Positions 42,783 through 49,903 of a stretch of 56,450 bases of DNA are shown piece after piece; the stretch's first letter is position 1; the number at the start of each line of letters is the position of its first letter. The stretch lies in IMG/VR virus record IMGVR_UViG_3300011115_000308, positions 1 through 56,450 of that record; one strand, written 5' to 3'. Source of the DNA: a virus. The notes beneath the pieces were generated by a model. The model searched no databases, had not been told where the DNA came from, and saw nothing but the letters and a program-made list of their open reading frames with translations. A program made the translations under genes and the position numbers.

Positions 42783-43061
42783 ATGTCCATCAACTTCGCC
42801 ATCGCACTCGCCGACCGCTTCGCCGCCGCTAAGGCTGCCCACGAGGCCGCCACCGAGGCCCTCGACGCCCTCAAGGCCGAGATCAAGGCCGCTGGGATCG
42901 AACGCCACATCGGCCTGACCTGCGACATCGTCCTTGCGCTGTCCGAACAGCGCCGCATCGACACCAAACTTCTGCAAGCTCTTCTGACCGACGAGCAGAT
43001 CGAGGCCTGCAAGAAGCCAGTGCTGGTCGAAACCATCCGCGTCCGCGCTAAAGGTCTTTAA
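42783..43061 (+). CDS. Small early protein, 92 aa
   Basis: Helical, Ala/Glu/Lys-rich N-terminus (FAAAKAAHEAATEALDALKAEIKAA), then RHIGLTCDIVLALSEQRRIDTKLLQALLTDEQIEACKKPVLVETIRV. The second half resembles small phage proteins that adopt a short DNA- or protein-binding fold, but I cannot name one. The leader contains AGGAG 9 bases before ATG. Convergent with the HNH gene 2 bases downstream. Confidence 0.6.
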   Translation: MSINFAIALADRFAAAKAAHEAATEALDALKAEIKAAGIERHIGLTCDIVLALSEQRRIDTKLLQALLTDEQIEACKKPVLVETIRVRAKGL

Positions 43062-43063
43062 TC

Positions 43064-43564
43064 TCAAGATCGTTTTAGGAAGCCGTGTTTTTTCTCGGCT
43101 TCCTTTCTTGCTTCCGTTGCCAGTTCTGCTGTCAAGAAATAACCCAAGTAAATTTTCTTTCCGTTGATGCAAATGCGTGCGGTCCACTGATTGCGATCCT
43201 TGGAGAATGTCACCCCTGGATACCCTGATGTGTTGTCACGCCTGATTTTTGCGTTTTGTGAGTTCTGGAAGAAATCCGCCTCCCGCAGGTTCAAAATTCG
43301 GTTGTCGCTTCTATCACCATTGATATGGTCTATTTGATTCATCGGCCACTCTCCGTGAAACATTGCCCAAATCACGCGGTGCGCTTGATATCTTTTGTCA
43401 TGGATTGCTCCGCACATGTATCCATCTGAGATGGCAGTAAACGCTTTTCGTCCTGCGTACCTGACGTTCCATCTTAGTCCGACATCGCTCCGAACTTTCC
43501 ATGTTAGGCGTCCCGTGTCAGGGTCGTATGTTAGAAGGTTGTAAAGTTCGGATGCGTTGACCAT
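43064..43564 (-). CDS. HNH homing endonuclease with AP2-like C-terminus, 166 aa
   Basis: Same architecture as 10077-10562: LTYDPDTGRLTWK, a Y-x-AHRVIWAMFHGEWP lead-in, HNH core QIDHINGDRSDNRILNLREADFFQNSQN, then NTSGYPGVTFSKDRNQWTARICINGKKIYLGYFLTAELA (AP2-like). The residue spacing of the His and Asn pairs is intact, so activity is likely. It occupies a gap beside the AT-rich control region and is oriented against the preceding gene, as expected for a mobile endonuclease gene. Confidence 0.9.
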   Translation of the reverse strand: MVNASELYNLLTYDPDTGRLTWKVRSDVGLRWNVRYAGRKAFTAISDGYMCGAIHDKRYQAHRVIWAMFHGEWPMNQIDHINGDRSDNRILNLREADFFQNSQNAKIRRDNTSGYPGVTFSKDRNQWTARICINGKKIYLGYFLTAELATEARKEAEKKHGFLKRS

Positions 43565-43645
43565 GGTGTCTGTCTCCTAGGTTTGCCTTCATACGATAGT
43601 ATCATATTCATTGAAACTATCAAGAAGGCCTCTAAAACCACCAAA

Positions 43646-43679
43646 AGCCCCAGAGTGTCGTCTCTGGGGGCTTTTTTTT
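43646..43679 (+). terminator. Strong intrinsic terminator (mainly rightward)
   Basis: AGCCCCAGAG and CTCTGGGGGCT around a six-base TGTCGT loop, followed by eight T on the plus strand. On the minus strand the hairpin is followed by CTTTTGG, so weaker leftward termination is possible. It isolates the AT-rich region from the HNH gene. Confidence 0.8.
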
Positions 43680-43740
43680 GCGCTGTTACTCGCGCTACTC
43701 ATCACATTGATTTCATTGTCAAAAAAGTAGAGTAGAAGTA

Positions 43741-43948
43741 GAAAGTAGCGTCCCCTTTATATAATAAATAATTTCTTTAAAAATCCCTCCCCCCTGAGAC
43801 ACCTTTTTTCCCCCCTTAAGCAACTATTTTTATTACTCTATAGAAAAACACTCTTAAGAAGGACTCTACTATACTACTATATACTATATATAATATATAT
43901 ATATATCAGTATCTTATGAATTAAATTTAATAGGAAAGTAGCGTCCCC
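43741..43948. other. AT-rich region bounded by an exact 15-bp direct repeat (origin/control candidate)
   Basis: GAAAGTAGCGTCCCC occurs at 43741-43755 and again at 43934-43948. Between them are ~180 bases of almost pure A/T, including long TATA runs (ATATACTATATATAATAT-type). The only other features are short homopolymers (CCCTCCCCCC, TTTTTTCCCCCC). There is no gene from 43565 to ~43965. Easily melted DNA flanked by identical repeats, next to prim-pol and helicase genes, fits a replication origin or a major promoter region. Function inferred. Confidence 0.5.
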
Positions 43949-44061
43949 AAACCCCCCAAAAGTACTTGCACCGTGGGACGGTACTACCGCAGGCCTTTAC
44001 AGGTCGACGCCAATCTTTTACCAGTGGTACATCTGACAACCCTTATGGAGCAAATGATCCA

Positions 44062-44445
44062 ATGATTGAGCTAGTCCACATCCCTAAAGTCCCCATGGGC
44101 GACCGTGCCCGTGGTGCTAATCATGGTCGTCCCGCGCGTGTTGACTTTGCTTTGCGTAATTATGGCACGATCTGCTTGCTGGCCCTGCCACGCCACATTC
44201 TGCAAGATGGTGACGGCGCGGAGTTCTTCGGGTCTTCGGATGGTTTCGCTATCCAGCTCTCGCCCAATGGTACACGGAAGCTCTCGAACAAGAAGAATAC
44301 GTTCGCGGCCACGCTGCCCCTGCAAATCCGCACCTACATCTCAGCCGTGGTAAAGGGGTCGATCACCGTGCCGCACACCGAAATGCCCGACCGGACGTAC
44401 TTCTTTGCCTACGCCGACATTGAGGCCGCCGCCGAAAACAAATAA
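44062..44445 (+). CDS. Rightward protein beside the AT-rich region, 127 aa
   Basis: Start uncertain: the ATG at 44062 (MIELVHIPKVPMGD) has GGAG 11 bases upstream, while the frame stays open to ~43966 and another ATG lies at 44095. Sequence includes RARGANHGRPARVDFALRNYGTICLLALPRHIL, DGFAIQLSPNGTRKLSNKKNTFAATLPLQIRTYISAVVKG and ends PDRTYFFAYADIEAAAENK. Strand-rich and moderately basic; I cannot assign a family. Expression would start in the AT-rich region, so it may be an early gene. Confidence 0.55.
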   Translation: MIELVHIPKVPMGDRARGANHGRPARVDFALRNYGTICLLALPRHILQDGDGAEFFGSSDGFAIQLSPNGTRKLSNKKNTFAATLPLQIRTYISAVVKGSITVPHTEMPDRTYFFAYADIEAAAENK

Positions 44446-44468
44446 AAAAGGGGGCCGAAATGGCCCCC
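44443..44468 (-). terminator. Intrinsic terminator after the 44492-44881 gene
   Basis: Minus strand GGGGGCC, five-base loop, GGCCCCC followed by TTTTTTATTTG. It also closes the convergent rightward gene at 44445, though without a U-tract in that direction. Confidence 0.75.
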
Positions 44469-44491
44469 CCCCTACACCTGCGTGGCGCGTG

Positions 44492-44881
44492 TCACTGCTT
44501 GGTGATGATGTTGCTGGACAGGTTTTCCATCATGGCGGTCAGCGGGTTCAGGAACGCAACCTCAATGCCGATGTCCTTGCCGTGGTCGATCAGCTTGCCG
44601 ACCGCAGCAATAAACGCATCGCGCTTGGCATCGTCAATGGACTTGAGGTCTTCCACATGCCGCTCTGCATCGGCAAACAGGGCTTCAATGCCCGCATCGC
44701 AAGACCCGTGGAAAAACTTGTCTACCTGTGCGCTGTGCGTGTCGGTGCGATAAAACAAGTTGACCGTCAGGTCGTAGCCAATCCAGTTGACGTAGACGAC
44801 GATCTTGGGGTTGTAATAACCTTTTGCGGCGCAGAGTTCTGCGATGCGGTTGGCTTCGGCTTTGATCTGTGTAGCGTTCAT
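44492..44881 (-). CDS. Early hypothetical protein, 129 aa
   Basis: Helical with a central strand pair: NATQIKAEANRIAELCAAKGYYNPKIVVYVNWIGYDLTVNLFYRTD, then AGIEALFADAERHVEDLKSIDDAKRDAFIAAVGKLID. Preceded by the CCAACCACTGGAGA leader and the promoter at 44918-44946, and followed by a strong terminator, so it is a single-gene transcript. Function unknown. Confidence 0.6.
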   Translation of the reverse strand: MNATQIKAEANRIAELCAAKGYYNPKIVVYVNWIGYDLTVNLFYRTDTHSAQVDKFFHGSCDAGIEALFADAERHVEDLKSIDDAKRDAFIAAVGKLIDHGKDIGIEVAFLNPLTAMMENLSSNIITKQ

Positions 44882-44917
44882 GGCAATCTCCAGTGGTTGG
44901 GTTGGGGTAGTGACATA

Positions 44918-44946
44918 TCTTTATGTCAGGTTTTTGGGTAATGCAA
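44918..44946 (-). promoter_or_regulatory. Sigma70-like promoter with inverted repeat on the -10
   Basis: Minus strand TTGCAT, 17 bases, TAAAGA. GACATA-TCTT-TATGTC (44912-44927) is a perfect 6-bp inverted repeat covering the -10, a possible operator. Confidence 0.55.
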
Positions 44947-45126
44947 CATAATTTTTCCGATTTCTTTTGTGTCACTATACATTATGTCGGCGTCCCGAAT
45001 GGCACGGCACGTCTTGATCACATGCTCCCCCGTCAGGCCAAACTTCCGCGCCACATAGGACGGGGGTTTGACCTTTCGCAGTGCCAAAATGTCTAGCAAT
45101 TGCTCATCTTTTTGCCTTGCGTTCAT
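44926..45126 (-). CDS. Small HTH-like protein, 66 aa
   Basis: Start at 45126 (MNARQKDEQLLDIL), overlapping the membrane-protein stop by four bases; the longer upstream frame is antisense-type noise. PPSYVARKFGLTGEHVIKTCRAIRDADI reads as a helix-turn-helix of the MarR/AsnC-like size: first helix SYVARKFG, then LTGEHVIKTCRAIRDADI. Followed by a short tail (SDTKEIGKIMLHYPKT). A DNA-binding role is inferred. Confidence 0.55.
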   Translation of the reverse strand: MNARQKDEQLLDILALRKVKPPSYVARKFGLTGEHVIKTCRAIRDADIMYSDTKEIGKIMLHYPKT

Positions 45127-45293
45127 AGCTGGTACGCCCCCAGCAACACCACCACGGCTGCCGCGATGCCCAATGGCACCGCCAGCCACGTCATGCCAGG
45201 CGGCAACGACGCAATGGCGGTGATGGTAATGGCAAAGAACGCCGCGTAGCCCACGATGACAACGGCGGCGATGGCGAGAAGTTGTGCGATCAT
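45123..45293 (-). CDS. Small membrane protein with two TM segments, 56 aa
   Basis: Frame MIAQLLAIAAVVIVGYAAFF...LPPGMTWLAVPLGIAAAVVVLLGAYQL. Two hydrophobic helices separated by PPGM. Start overlaps the previous stop by one base (TAATG), and its end overlaps the next start by four (ATGA), so it is very likely translated. Could be a holin-like or host-membrane-acting peptide; it lies one gene away from the hydrolase cluster. Confidence 0.6.
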   Translation of the reverse strand: MIAQLLAIAAVVIVGYAAFFAITITAIASLPPGMTWLAVPLGIAAAVVVLLGAYQL

Positions 45294-45586
45294 TATTGTA
45301 TCTCCCTAATCCGAAAGAACCCATCGCGTTCTGGGTATTGCTCCATGTACCATCGTGCATAGTAAGCCCGATGGTTGTTGTTTATTTTGAAATCCCCATG
45401 AGCGCCCTGCGTCACCACATCAGTTTCCCAACGGATGCGTTCAAATATTGCATTTACCGAATAGTTTTTGAAACCTCTGTTCAAAACCTCCCCAGTGAAC
45501 CGCAAGAACAGATGCCAGACAATTGGATTGTCAGCATGAAAAGACAGCGCGGCATTTTCAAGTTTGTTTCTTCCAATCCTTCTCAT
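45293..45586 (-). CDS. Conserved phage/plasmid early protein, 97 aa
   Basis: The sequence NAALSFHADNPIVWHLFLRFTGEVLNRGFKNYSVNAIFERIRWET...FKINNNHRAYYARWYMEQYPERDGFFRIREI is a widely distributed pattern (F-HxxNPxVWxLFxxFT, YSxxxIFERIRWE, FKINNNHxxYYAR). It is found in phages and prophages of many proteobacteria. Function is not known to me. Highly conserved aromatic and basic positions suggest a binding surface. Four-base overlap with the preceding gene. Confidence 0.7.
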   Translation of the reverse strand: MRRIGRNKLENAALSFHADNPIVWHLFLRFTGEVLNRGFKNYSVNAIFERIRWETDVVTQGAHGDFKINNNHRAYYARWYMEQYPERDGFFRIREIQ

Positions 45587-45885
45587 TTCCCGCCCTCCAG
45601 TTGAGCCAGCGCGGCGCGGGCAAAATCACTGTTCAAAGCTGCAAAAAATTGCAGCGCCGCCATAGCCTTGTCAAGTTTGTCCAACGCATCTGCGGCCTGA
45701 CCATGTGCGGCAAGCAGTTGCAGGGTCAGTTCTTTTTTGTCTTCCACCAACTCTTTGATGCGGTCTTTGGCTTGCTTTGTGACCGCAGAGATCATCTCAT
45801 AATCCGCACTGGTCATGTGTTCTTGGTCGTAATCTTTTGCGACACGGCCTAAGTATTGCAGTCGTTTGACCAGATCGTCACTCAT
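45583..45885 (-). CDS. Coiled-coil early protein (Ea/Ead-like start), 100 aa
   Basis: Starts MSDDLVKRLQYLGRV, the common N-terminus of small phage early proteins, then a long helix with heptads (AVTKQAKDRIKELVEDKKELTLQLLAAHGQAADALDKLDKAMAALQFF). Translationally coupled to both neighbours by ATGA. Unknown function. Confidence 0.6.
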   Translation of the reverse strand: MSDDLVKRLQYLGRVAKDYDQEHMTSADYEMISAVTKQAKDRIKELVEDKKELTLQLLAAHGQAADALDKLDKAMAALQFFAALNSDFARAALAQLEGGK

Positions 45886-46268
45886 TCATCACACTCCTTG
45901 TAAAAAACATGGTTGCCGTACATCCCCACCATCACCATGTCGTCCGCCCAGTAGGGCAGCACATCGCGGGTGTGGTAGTAGGTCGCGCCGCTGCACAGTT
46001 CGCACCCGTACAGCAAGGTTTCGTTGGCAATGATCTGCGCGGTAAGCCACGCATCTATATCCTTGGGCTTGTCGCTCTTGCCATCGTGCGTCCAGCTAAA
46101 CGCGCCCTTTTCCCAGACAACGCCGCAGACGGTCTTGGGAAACCCATCCGTATATACGCGCTCCATCGTGACCTCGGCGATTAGCTTCTGGCCGTCATAG
46201 CTTTCGCTGCGCCCCTCAAAGTACACGTTCATGGCCAAGCAGGTGGCCGCCGCTACGGTGACGATCAT
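45882..46268 (-). CDS. SleB-type cell wall hydrolase, 128 aa
   Basis: CLAMNVYFEGRSESYDGQKLIAEVTMERV (candidate catalytic Glu18) and TVCGVVWEKGAFSWTHDG match the Hydrolase_2/SleB murein hydrolase pattern. The middle helix YLT-type and CELCSGATYYHTRDVLPYW follow. The N-terminus MIVTVAAATC is too short for a clear signal peptide. SleB-type enzymes cut the muramic acid-glucosamine bond in peptidoglycan. A second lytic enzyme in the early region, away from the amidase, is notable. It may act in host cell-wall remodelling. Confidence 0.75.
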   Translation of the reverse strand: MIVTVAAATCLAMNVYFEGRSESYDGQKLIAEVTMERVYTDGFPKTVCGVVWEKGAFSWTHDGKSDKPKDIDAWLTAQIIANETLLYGCELCSGATYYHTRDVLPYWADDMVMVGMYGNHVFYKECDE

Positions 46269-46456
46269 TCTTCATCCTCCTCTTCCCACGAGGCGGCTTC
46301 GTCAAAACAATCTTCCAGCGTTTCGTGAACGTTTGAACAAATAAGAGACATTGCTTCCAACAACCAAGTGCCGCGCGGACCCTCAGTTATTTCATAAATA
46401 CGGTCATTCTTACCCACAGCTACATAGCTGCCGTCTGTTCTCATCTTGAATTGCAT
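46265..46456 (-). CDS. Small early protein, 63 aa
   Basis: Start at 46456 (MQFKMRTDGSYVAVGKND) with GGAG 7 bases upstream in a variant of the shared leader. Beta-rich (SYVAVGKNDRIYEITEGPRGTWLLEA) with an acidic C-terminus (DEAASWEEEDEE). Overlaps the SleB gene start by four bases. Unknown function. Confidence 0.55.
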   Translation of the reverse strand: MQFKMRTDGSYVAVGKNDRIYEITEGPRGTWLLEAMSLICSNVHETLEDCFDEAASWEEEDEE

Positions 46457-46482
46457 TTTCAATCTCCATGGTTGTGGTTAGT

Positions 46483-46517
46483 TTTCAAGTCTTGCGACAA
46501 TTCAAGCGTTGCGTCAA
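46483..46517. repeat. Two 17-bp near-identical direct repeats upstream of an early operon
   Basis: TTCAAGTCTTGCGACAA (46483-46499) and TTCAAGCGTTGCGTCAA (46501-46517) match at 14 of 17 positions, one base apart, and overlap the end of the primase gene. They could bind a regulator of the leftward operon that starts at 46456. Confidence 0.5.
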
Positions 46518-48817
46518 GTTGAATGCACAAGCTTGTATCGGGTTATTTGCTTTTTGTTGTACTTGTGGATGTGGCTTTCCTTGGAGATGTGGCCGTCTTT
46601 GACCATCATGCCCAAGCAGGTTTCGATGTCGGCGCGCTTGAACCGCTTTTCCAAACGGCGCAGGATCACGCCCCCCGTCTCGCCGTCCGGCCCGTCAACC
46701 ATCTGCGAGATGGTCATCCGCAGCGCCATGGCGGGATCGTCCTTGGCCTTGTCATTGGCCAGCACCAGCCGCATCTTGCTTTCGATGTCGCGCCGGACAA
46801 GCGCGTAGGCCCAGCGGACATGCTCCACCGTGCGGACGCCCTCTGGTATGGCAAGGATCAGGCTGATCTTGCTGACCTGCTCGTAGCCCCGCATGGGTAG
46901 CGCCTCCAGCGAGGTGCGTTCCTTGTGGTGGTAGGCCATCTCGTCAAACAGATCGACGATGTCGTCCAGCATGGCGTTGGCCTCGCTATTGGTCGGGATT
47001 TCGATGCGATCCCCGTAATGCTCCACGCGGTTGCTGGTTTTAGAGCCGTCAAAGTTGCCCCCCAGCGCCAGTTGTTGCATGGTCATCTTCAGCCCCTCTG
47101 GAAATTCTGTCTTCTTCCAGCCCTTCTTGGTGGGTGGTGCCGTCTCTTGCTCAATGCACAGGATTGCGCGCCCCATGAACCCCGTGGTGGCGGCCTCAAA
47201 CGTGACCAGATCGTTGAAGTTCTTCTCCGTGGTGTAGCCCGTCATCGCCAAGAATGGGCGGTCGATCCCCGCGTCCAGCGTGTCCAACTGGTAGGTGATG
47301 GCAGCGGCGCGGCTGGACATGGTGGGTGTCTCGCCCTTTTCTTCCATGTACTTTTCGATCTGCATCAGTTCCTTGCGGAGGTGGCCCCTGATGTCTTCCT
47401 TCAGATCACCGGATACCATTAGCCTGCCGTCCGCTTTGGAATAGGCCGACATCAACAGGCCGACCACGCCTTCCAGATAACTAGCCCCGCTTTTTTTGGC
47501 CCCGTTGATCTTCTGGAATAAGAACCCGACCTCGTCCATCATGTAGGCCGCCATCTGGTGGCGGGTCAAATTCCGCGCGATCTCTTGCTCGGACTTGATG
47601 GTGCCGTGGACCGCCGCCGACACGCCGCAGTGCATCAAGATTTCGGCGGACGCGCTCAGGATGCCGTCCTTGCCAGACCCCGACGATGCCACGTTGAACA
47701 CGAACAGGTTGGTGGTGGCACGGTCGCGGTCGTCGCGGTAGCGTAGCCCAAAGGCTACACCCATGACCCAGATTGCGGACATGGCGGCGAGGGCCTCCCG
47801 CTTCCGGCGTGTCCGGCTTTCGATCCACTCAGCAAGCAGCCCCGCAAGCCCTGGCGGACGGCGAAGATCAAACGACGAGGTGTCAATGGCCTTGGGCGCG
47901 GAATAGACTTCCGCTGGCACCTGAAACTCGAACTCCTTAGAGGGGGTGAACGTCACGGGCTGGACGTATCCGCCCTCTTCCGCGTAGTGCATCAAGGTGC
48001 CCAGCGTCACGGGGTTGGCCGACCGACCGAACGAGTGCCACTTGTACTGCATGGACGTGTCGTCGTACTTGGTAGACTGTTGGCTCCACCTGTCCCACAG
48101 GTCAAACGCCGATCCGCCCGTTGCATGGTGCAGCGCCATGCCGATCTTGATCCACTCCTCATAGTCCAAATCGTTGTTCGGGACATGGGACAGCATCTCG
48201 GCCAGTTCCGCATCGTTCACGTCCACAATCTTGCCGCCCAGATCGGCACGATGGCGTTCTGGCACCCGCAGCATGTCCAGCAACTTCACTGGCAGGTCGT
48301 CAATGTCGTCGGGCGATCCATACGCGATCTCATACGCCTGACCACTGGAGTGCATGGAACCCGCACCAACGACGAACGCAGCACCAGACTTGAAGTCGAG
48401 GCCTGCATAATCGGCCAGCTTGACCACCAGCGCCACGCCTTCGGGGACGCGGAAGAAGTAATGCTTGGAGCCGCCACCCGACCCCGTGTTGACGATCAGG
48501 CCCGATCCGGCCAGTTCCGGCACCACTTCCAGCAACTTGGCAAAGCTGGCCACGCCACCATTTCTGGCGTCAACGTCAACGACAAGGATGCCGCGCAGGG
48601 CGATGCCGTAGCCAGTCTTGAACTGGCGCATCTCTGCCATGGTGTCCAACTGTTCCTCGGACCAGTGTGGCGTGTGCTGCCAGTTGCTGACGCGCGGATG
48701 TTTGAACAGCGACTTGTCTGGACAGTGTGGGTTTCCGCACTCGCATTTCCCGTCCTTGCCACGGCCATATAGCCCAAAGACGCGAAATCCAGCCTCCCAA
48801 AAAATGCGGTACTCCAT
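46514..48817 (-). CDS. Prim-pol/helicase replication protein (DUF3987-like), 767 aa
   Basis: Residues ~1-185 are a bifunctional primase-polymerase domain with a CxCxxxxC cluster (CECGNPHC), VVDVDARNGG (Asp81, Asp83) and GSKHYFF (His119). Residues ~215-265 match PriCT_2 (YEEWIKIGMALHHATGGSAFDLWDRWS). Residues ~365-440 form a P-loop ATPase, with Walker A SSGSGKDG (379-384) and a Walker B-like MDEVGF. A DUF3987-type C-terminus with YALVRRDIESK follows. It probably primes and unwinds DNA at the origin. No phage DNA polymerase is seen, so host polymerase is presumably recruited. Confidence 0.8.
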   Translation of the reverse strand: MEYRIFWEAGFRVFGLYGRGKDGKCECGNPHCPDKSLFKHPRVSNWQHTPHWSEEQLDTMAEMRQFKTGYGIALRGILVVDVDARNGGVASFAKLLEVVPELAGSGLIVNTGSGGGSKHYFFRVPEGVALVVKLADYAGLDFKSGAAFVVGAGSMHSSGQAYEIAYGSPDDIDDLPVKLLDMLRVPERHRADLGGKIVDVNDAELAEMLSHVPNNDLDYEEWIKIGMALHHATGGSAFDLWDRWSQQSTKYDDTSMQYKWHSFGRSANPVTLGTLMHYAEEGGYVQPVTFTPSKEFEFQVPAEVYSAPKAIDTSSFDLRRPPGLAGLLAEWIESRTRRKREALAAMSAIWVMGVAFGLRYRDDRDRATTNLFVFNVASSGSGKDGILSASAEILMHCGVSAAVHGTIKSEQEIARNLTRHQMAAYMMDEVGFLFQKINGAKKSGASYLEGVVGLLMSAYSKADGRLMVSGDLKEDIRGHLRKELMQIEKYMEEKGETPTMSSRAAAITYQLDTLDAGIDRPFLAMTGYTTEKNFNDLVTFEAATTGFMGRAILCIEQETAPPTKKGWKKTEFPEGLKMTMQQLALGGNFDGSKTSNRVEHYGDRIEIPTNSEANAMLDDIVDLFDEMAYHHKERTSLEALPMRGYEQVSKISLILAIPEGVRTVEHVRWAYALVRRDIESKMRLVLANDKAKDDPAMALRMTISQMVDGPDGETGGVILRRLEKRFKRADIETCLGMMVKDGHISKESHIHKYNKKQITRYKLVHST

Positions 48818-48820
48818 ATA

Positions 48821-49051
48821 TCAGGCCGTCTCGCCAAAGAGGTATTTCTCCAGCTTTTCAATGGTCGCCAATGAAAAACTTTGGCTACCTTCACGCGCGA
48901 TGCTCCTGATTGTGTTGGGGTGCAGGCCTGTCTCTTCCGCGACCAAAACGAGTGGATTTTTCGGTACATTTTTTGCGCGTTCGTTCAGGGCCGTCCGAAT
49001 ACGGCCAACCTGATCCGCGATAGCTTCTTTGATTTTTGTTGTTTCCGACAT
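48821..49051 (-). CDS. HTH repressor-like protein, 76 aa
   Basis: Start at 49051 (MSETTKIKEAIADQ) with AAGGGAC upstream. LVLVAEETGLHPNTIRSIAREGSQSFSLATIEKLEKYLFGE is an XRE-type helix-turn-helix: A-E-x-T-G-L-x-x-N-T-I-R recognition, then a stabilising helix. Transcribed divergently from the recombination operon through overlapping promoters that contain the TGACATTGTCA palindrome, so autoregulation and control of the rightward operon are likely. It lies 3 bases from the prim-pol gene. Confidence 0.75.
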   Translation of the reverse strand: MSETTKIKEAIADQVGRIRTALNERAKNVPKNPLVLVAEETGLHPNTIRSIAREGSQSFSLATIEKLEKYLFGETA

Positions 49052-49085
49052 TTTTTGCTTGTCCCTTTCAGTGACACGTTGCCTG

Positions 49086-49117
49086 TTGACATTGTCACAA
49101 GCGACATCTAAGGTCAA
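49086..49117. promoter_or_regulatory. Overlapping divergent promoters with palindrome operator
   Basis: Plus strand TTGACA (49086-49091), 17 bases, TAAGGT (49109-49114) drives the recombination operon. On the minus strand TTGACC (49112-49117) and CAATGT (49089-49094), 17 bases apart, point to the repressor gene. The palindrome TGACATTGTCA (49087-49097) overlaps both. Confidence 0.7.
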
Positions 49118-49144
49118 TGGCGTTGATGAAGGAGTAACAGCAAC

Positions 49145-49903
49145 ATGTCTATACTAGACCAAATCACGAAACCCGCGTTACGGCCACTGGCCGTGACCAT
49201 CATCGGGGAGGCGGGACTGGGGAAAACTTCCCTTGGCGCGACCTTTCCGAAGCCGATCTTCATTCGGGCCGAGGATGGCCTCAAGTCAATCACCAACAAC
49301 CCCATGCCCGATGCGTTTCCGGTCCTCAAGAGCGTTGAAGACCTTTGGCCGCAATTGTGGGCGTTGGCCAAAGAAGAACACCAGTACGAGACGCTGGTGG
49401 TGGACACCGTGTCCACGCTTGACACCATGTTCACCGACTGGGTTGTTGAAAGCGACCCGAACAAGCCCAAGTCCATCAACCAAGCCCTTGGGGGCTGGGG
49501 CGCTGGCACCAACATGGTTTCCAGCCAGCATCGCCGCCTCCGCAAGGGTTGCGAGTACCTGCTGGATCGCGGAATGAACATAGTGTTCCTGTCCCACGCT
49601 GACACCACCACCGTGTCGCCGCCCGATGGCAACCAGTACACCCGCTACACCATGCGGATGCACGAGAAATCCATGCAACCCTACATCGACAACGTCGATC
49701 TGGTGGGTTTCCTGCGCTTGGAGATGTTCACCAAGGGCGACGGGGACGTGAAGAAGGCTATCTCCACTGGCGAACGACAGTTGGTGTGCCACGCAATGGC
49801 CGCAAACGTCAGCAAGAACCGTTTCGGCATCAATGAACCCATCGAAGTTATGTCGGGGCTGAACCCGCTGGCTGCGTATCTGATCAAGGGAGAGAAAAAA
49901 TGA
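49145..49903 (+). CDS. RecA-like P-loop ATPase (Sak4/AAA_24 type), 252 aa
   Basis: Walker A GEAGLGKTS (21-29) and Walker B YETLVVDTVS (Asp87) sit in a short RecA-fold protein. The RAEDGLKSI turn and the segment NIVFLSHADTTTVSPPDGNQYTRYTMRM are typical of phage AAA_24/Sak4 annealing-related ATPases. Paired with the SSB-like protein encoded immediately after it (ATGA overlap), the likely role is single-strand annealing or recombination during replication. AAGGAG lies 10 bases before the ATG. Confidence 0.8.
   Translation: MSILDQITKPALRPLAVTIIGEAGLGKTSLGATFPKPIFIRAEDGLKSITNNPMPDAFPVLKSVEDLWPQLWALAKEEHQYETLVVDTVSTLDTMFTDWVVESDPNKPKSINQALGGWGAGTNMVSSQHRRLRKGCEYLLDRGMNIVFLSHADTTTVSPPDGNQYTRYTMRMHEKSMQPYIDNVDLVGFLRLEMFTKGDGDVKKAISTGERQLVCHAMAANVSKNRFGINEPIEVMSGLNPLAAYLIKGEKK

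Noticed and set aside
42630-43187. Upstream extension of the 42438-42629 frame to 249 codons
   Set aside because: It runs antisense through the rightward gene at 42783-43061 and lacks a good start; the ATG at 42629 has a strong AGGAGG site.
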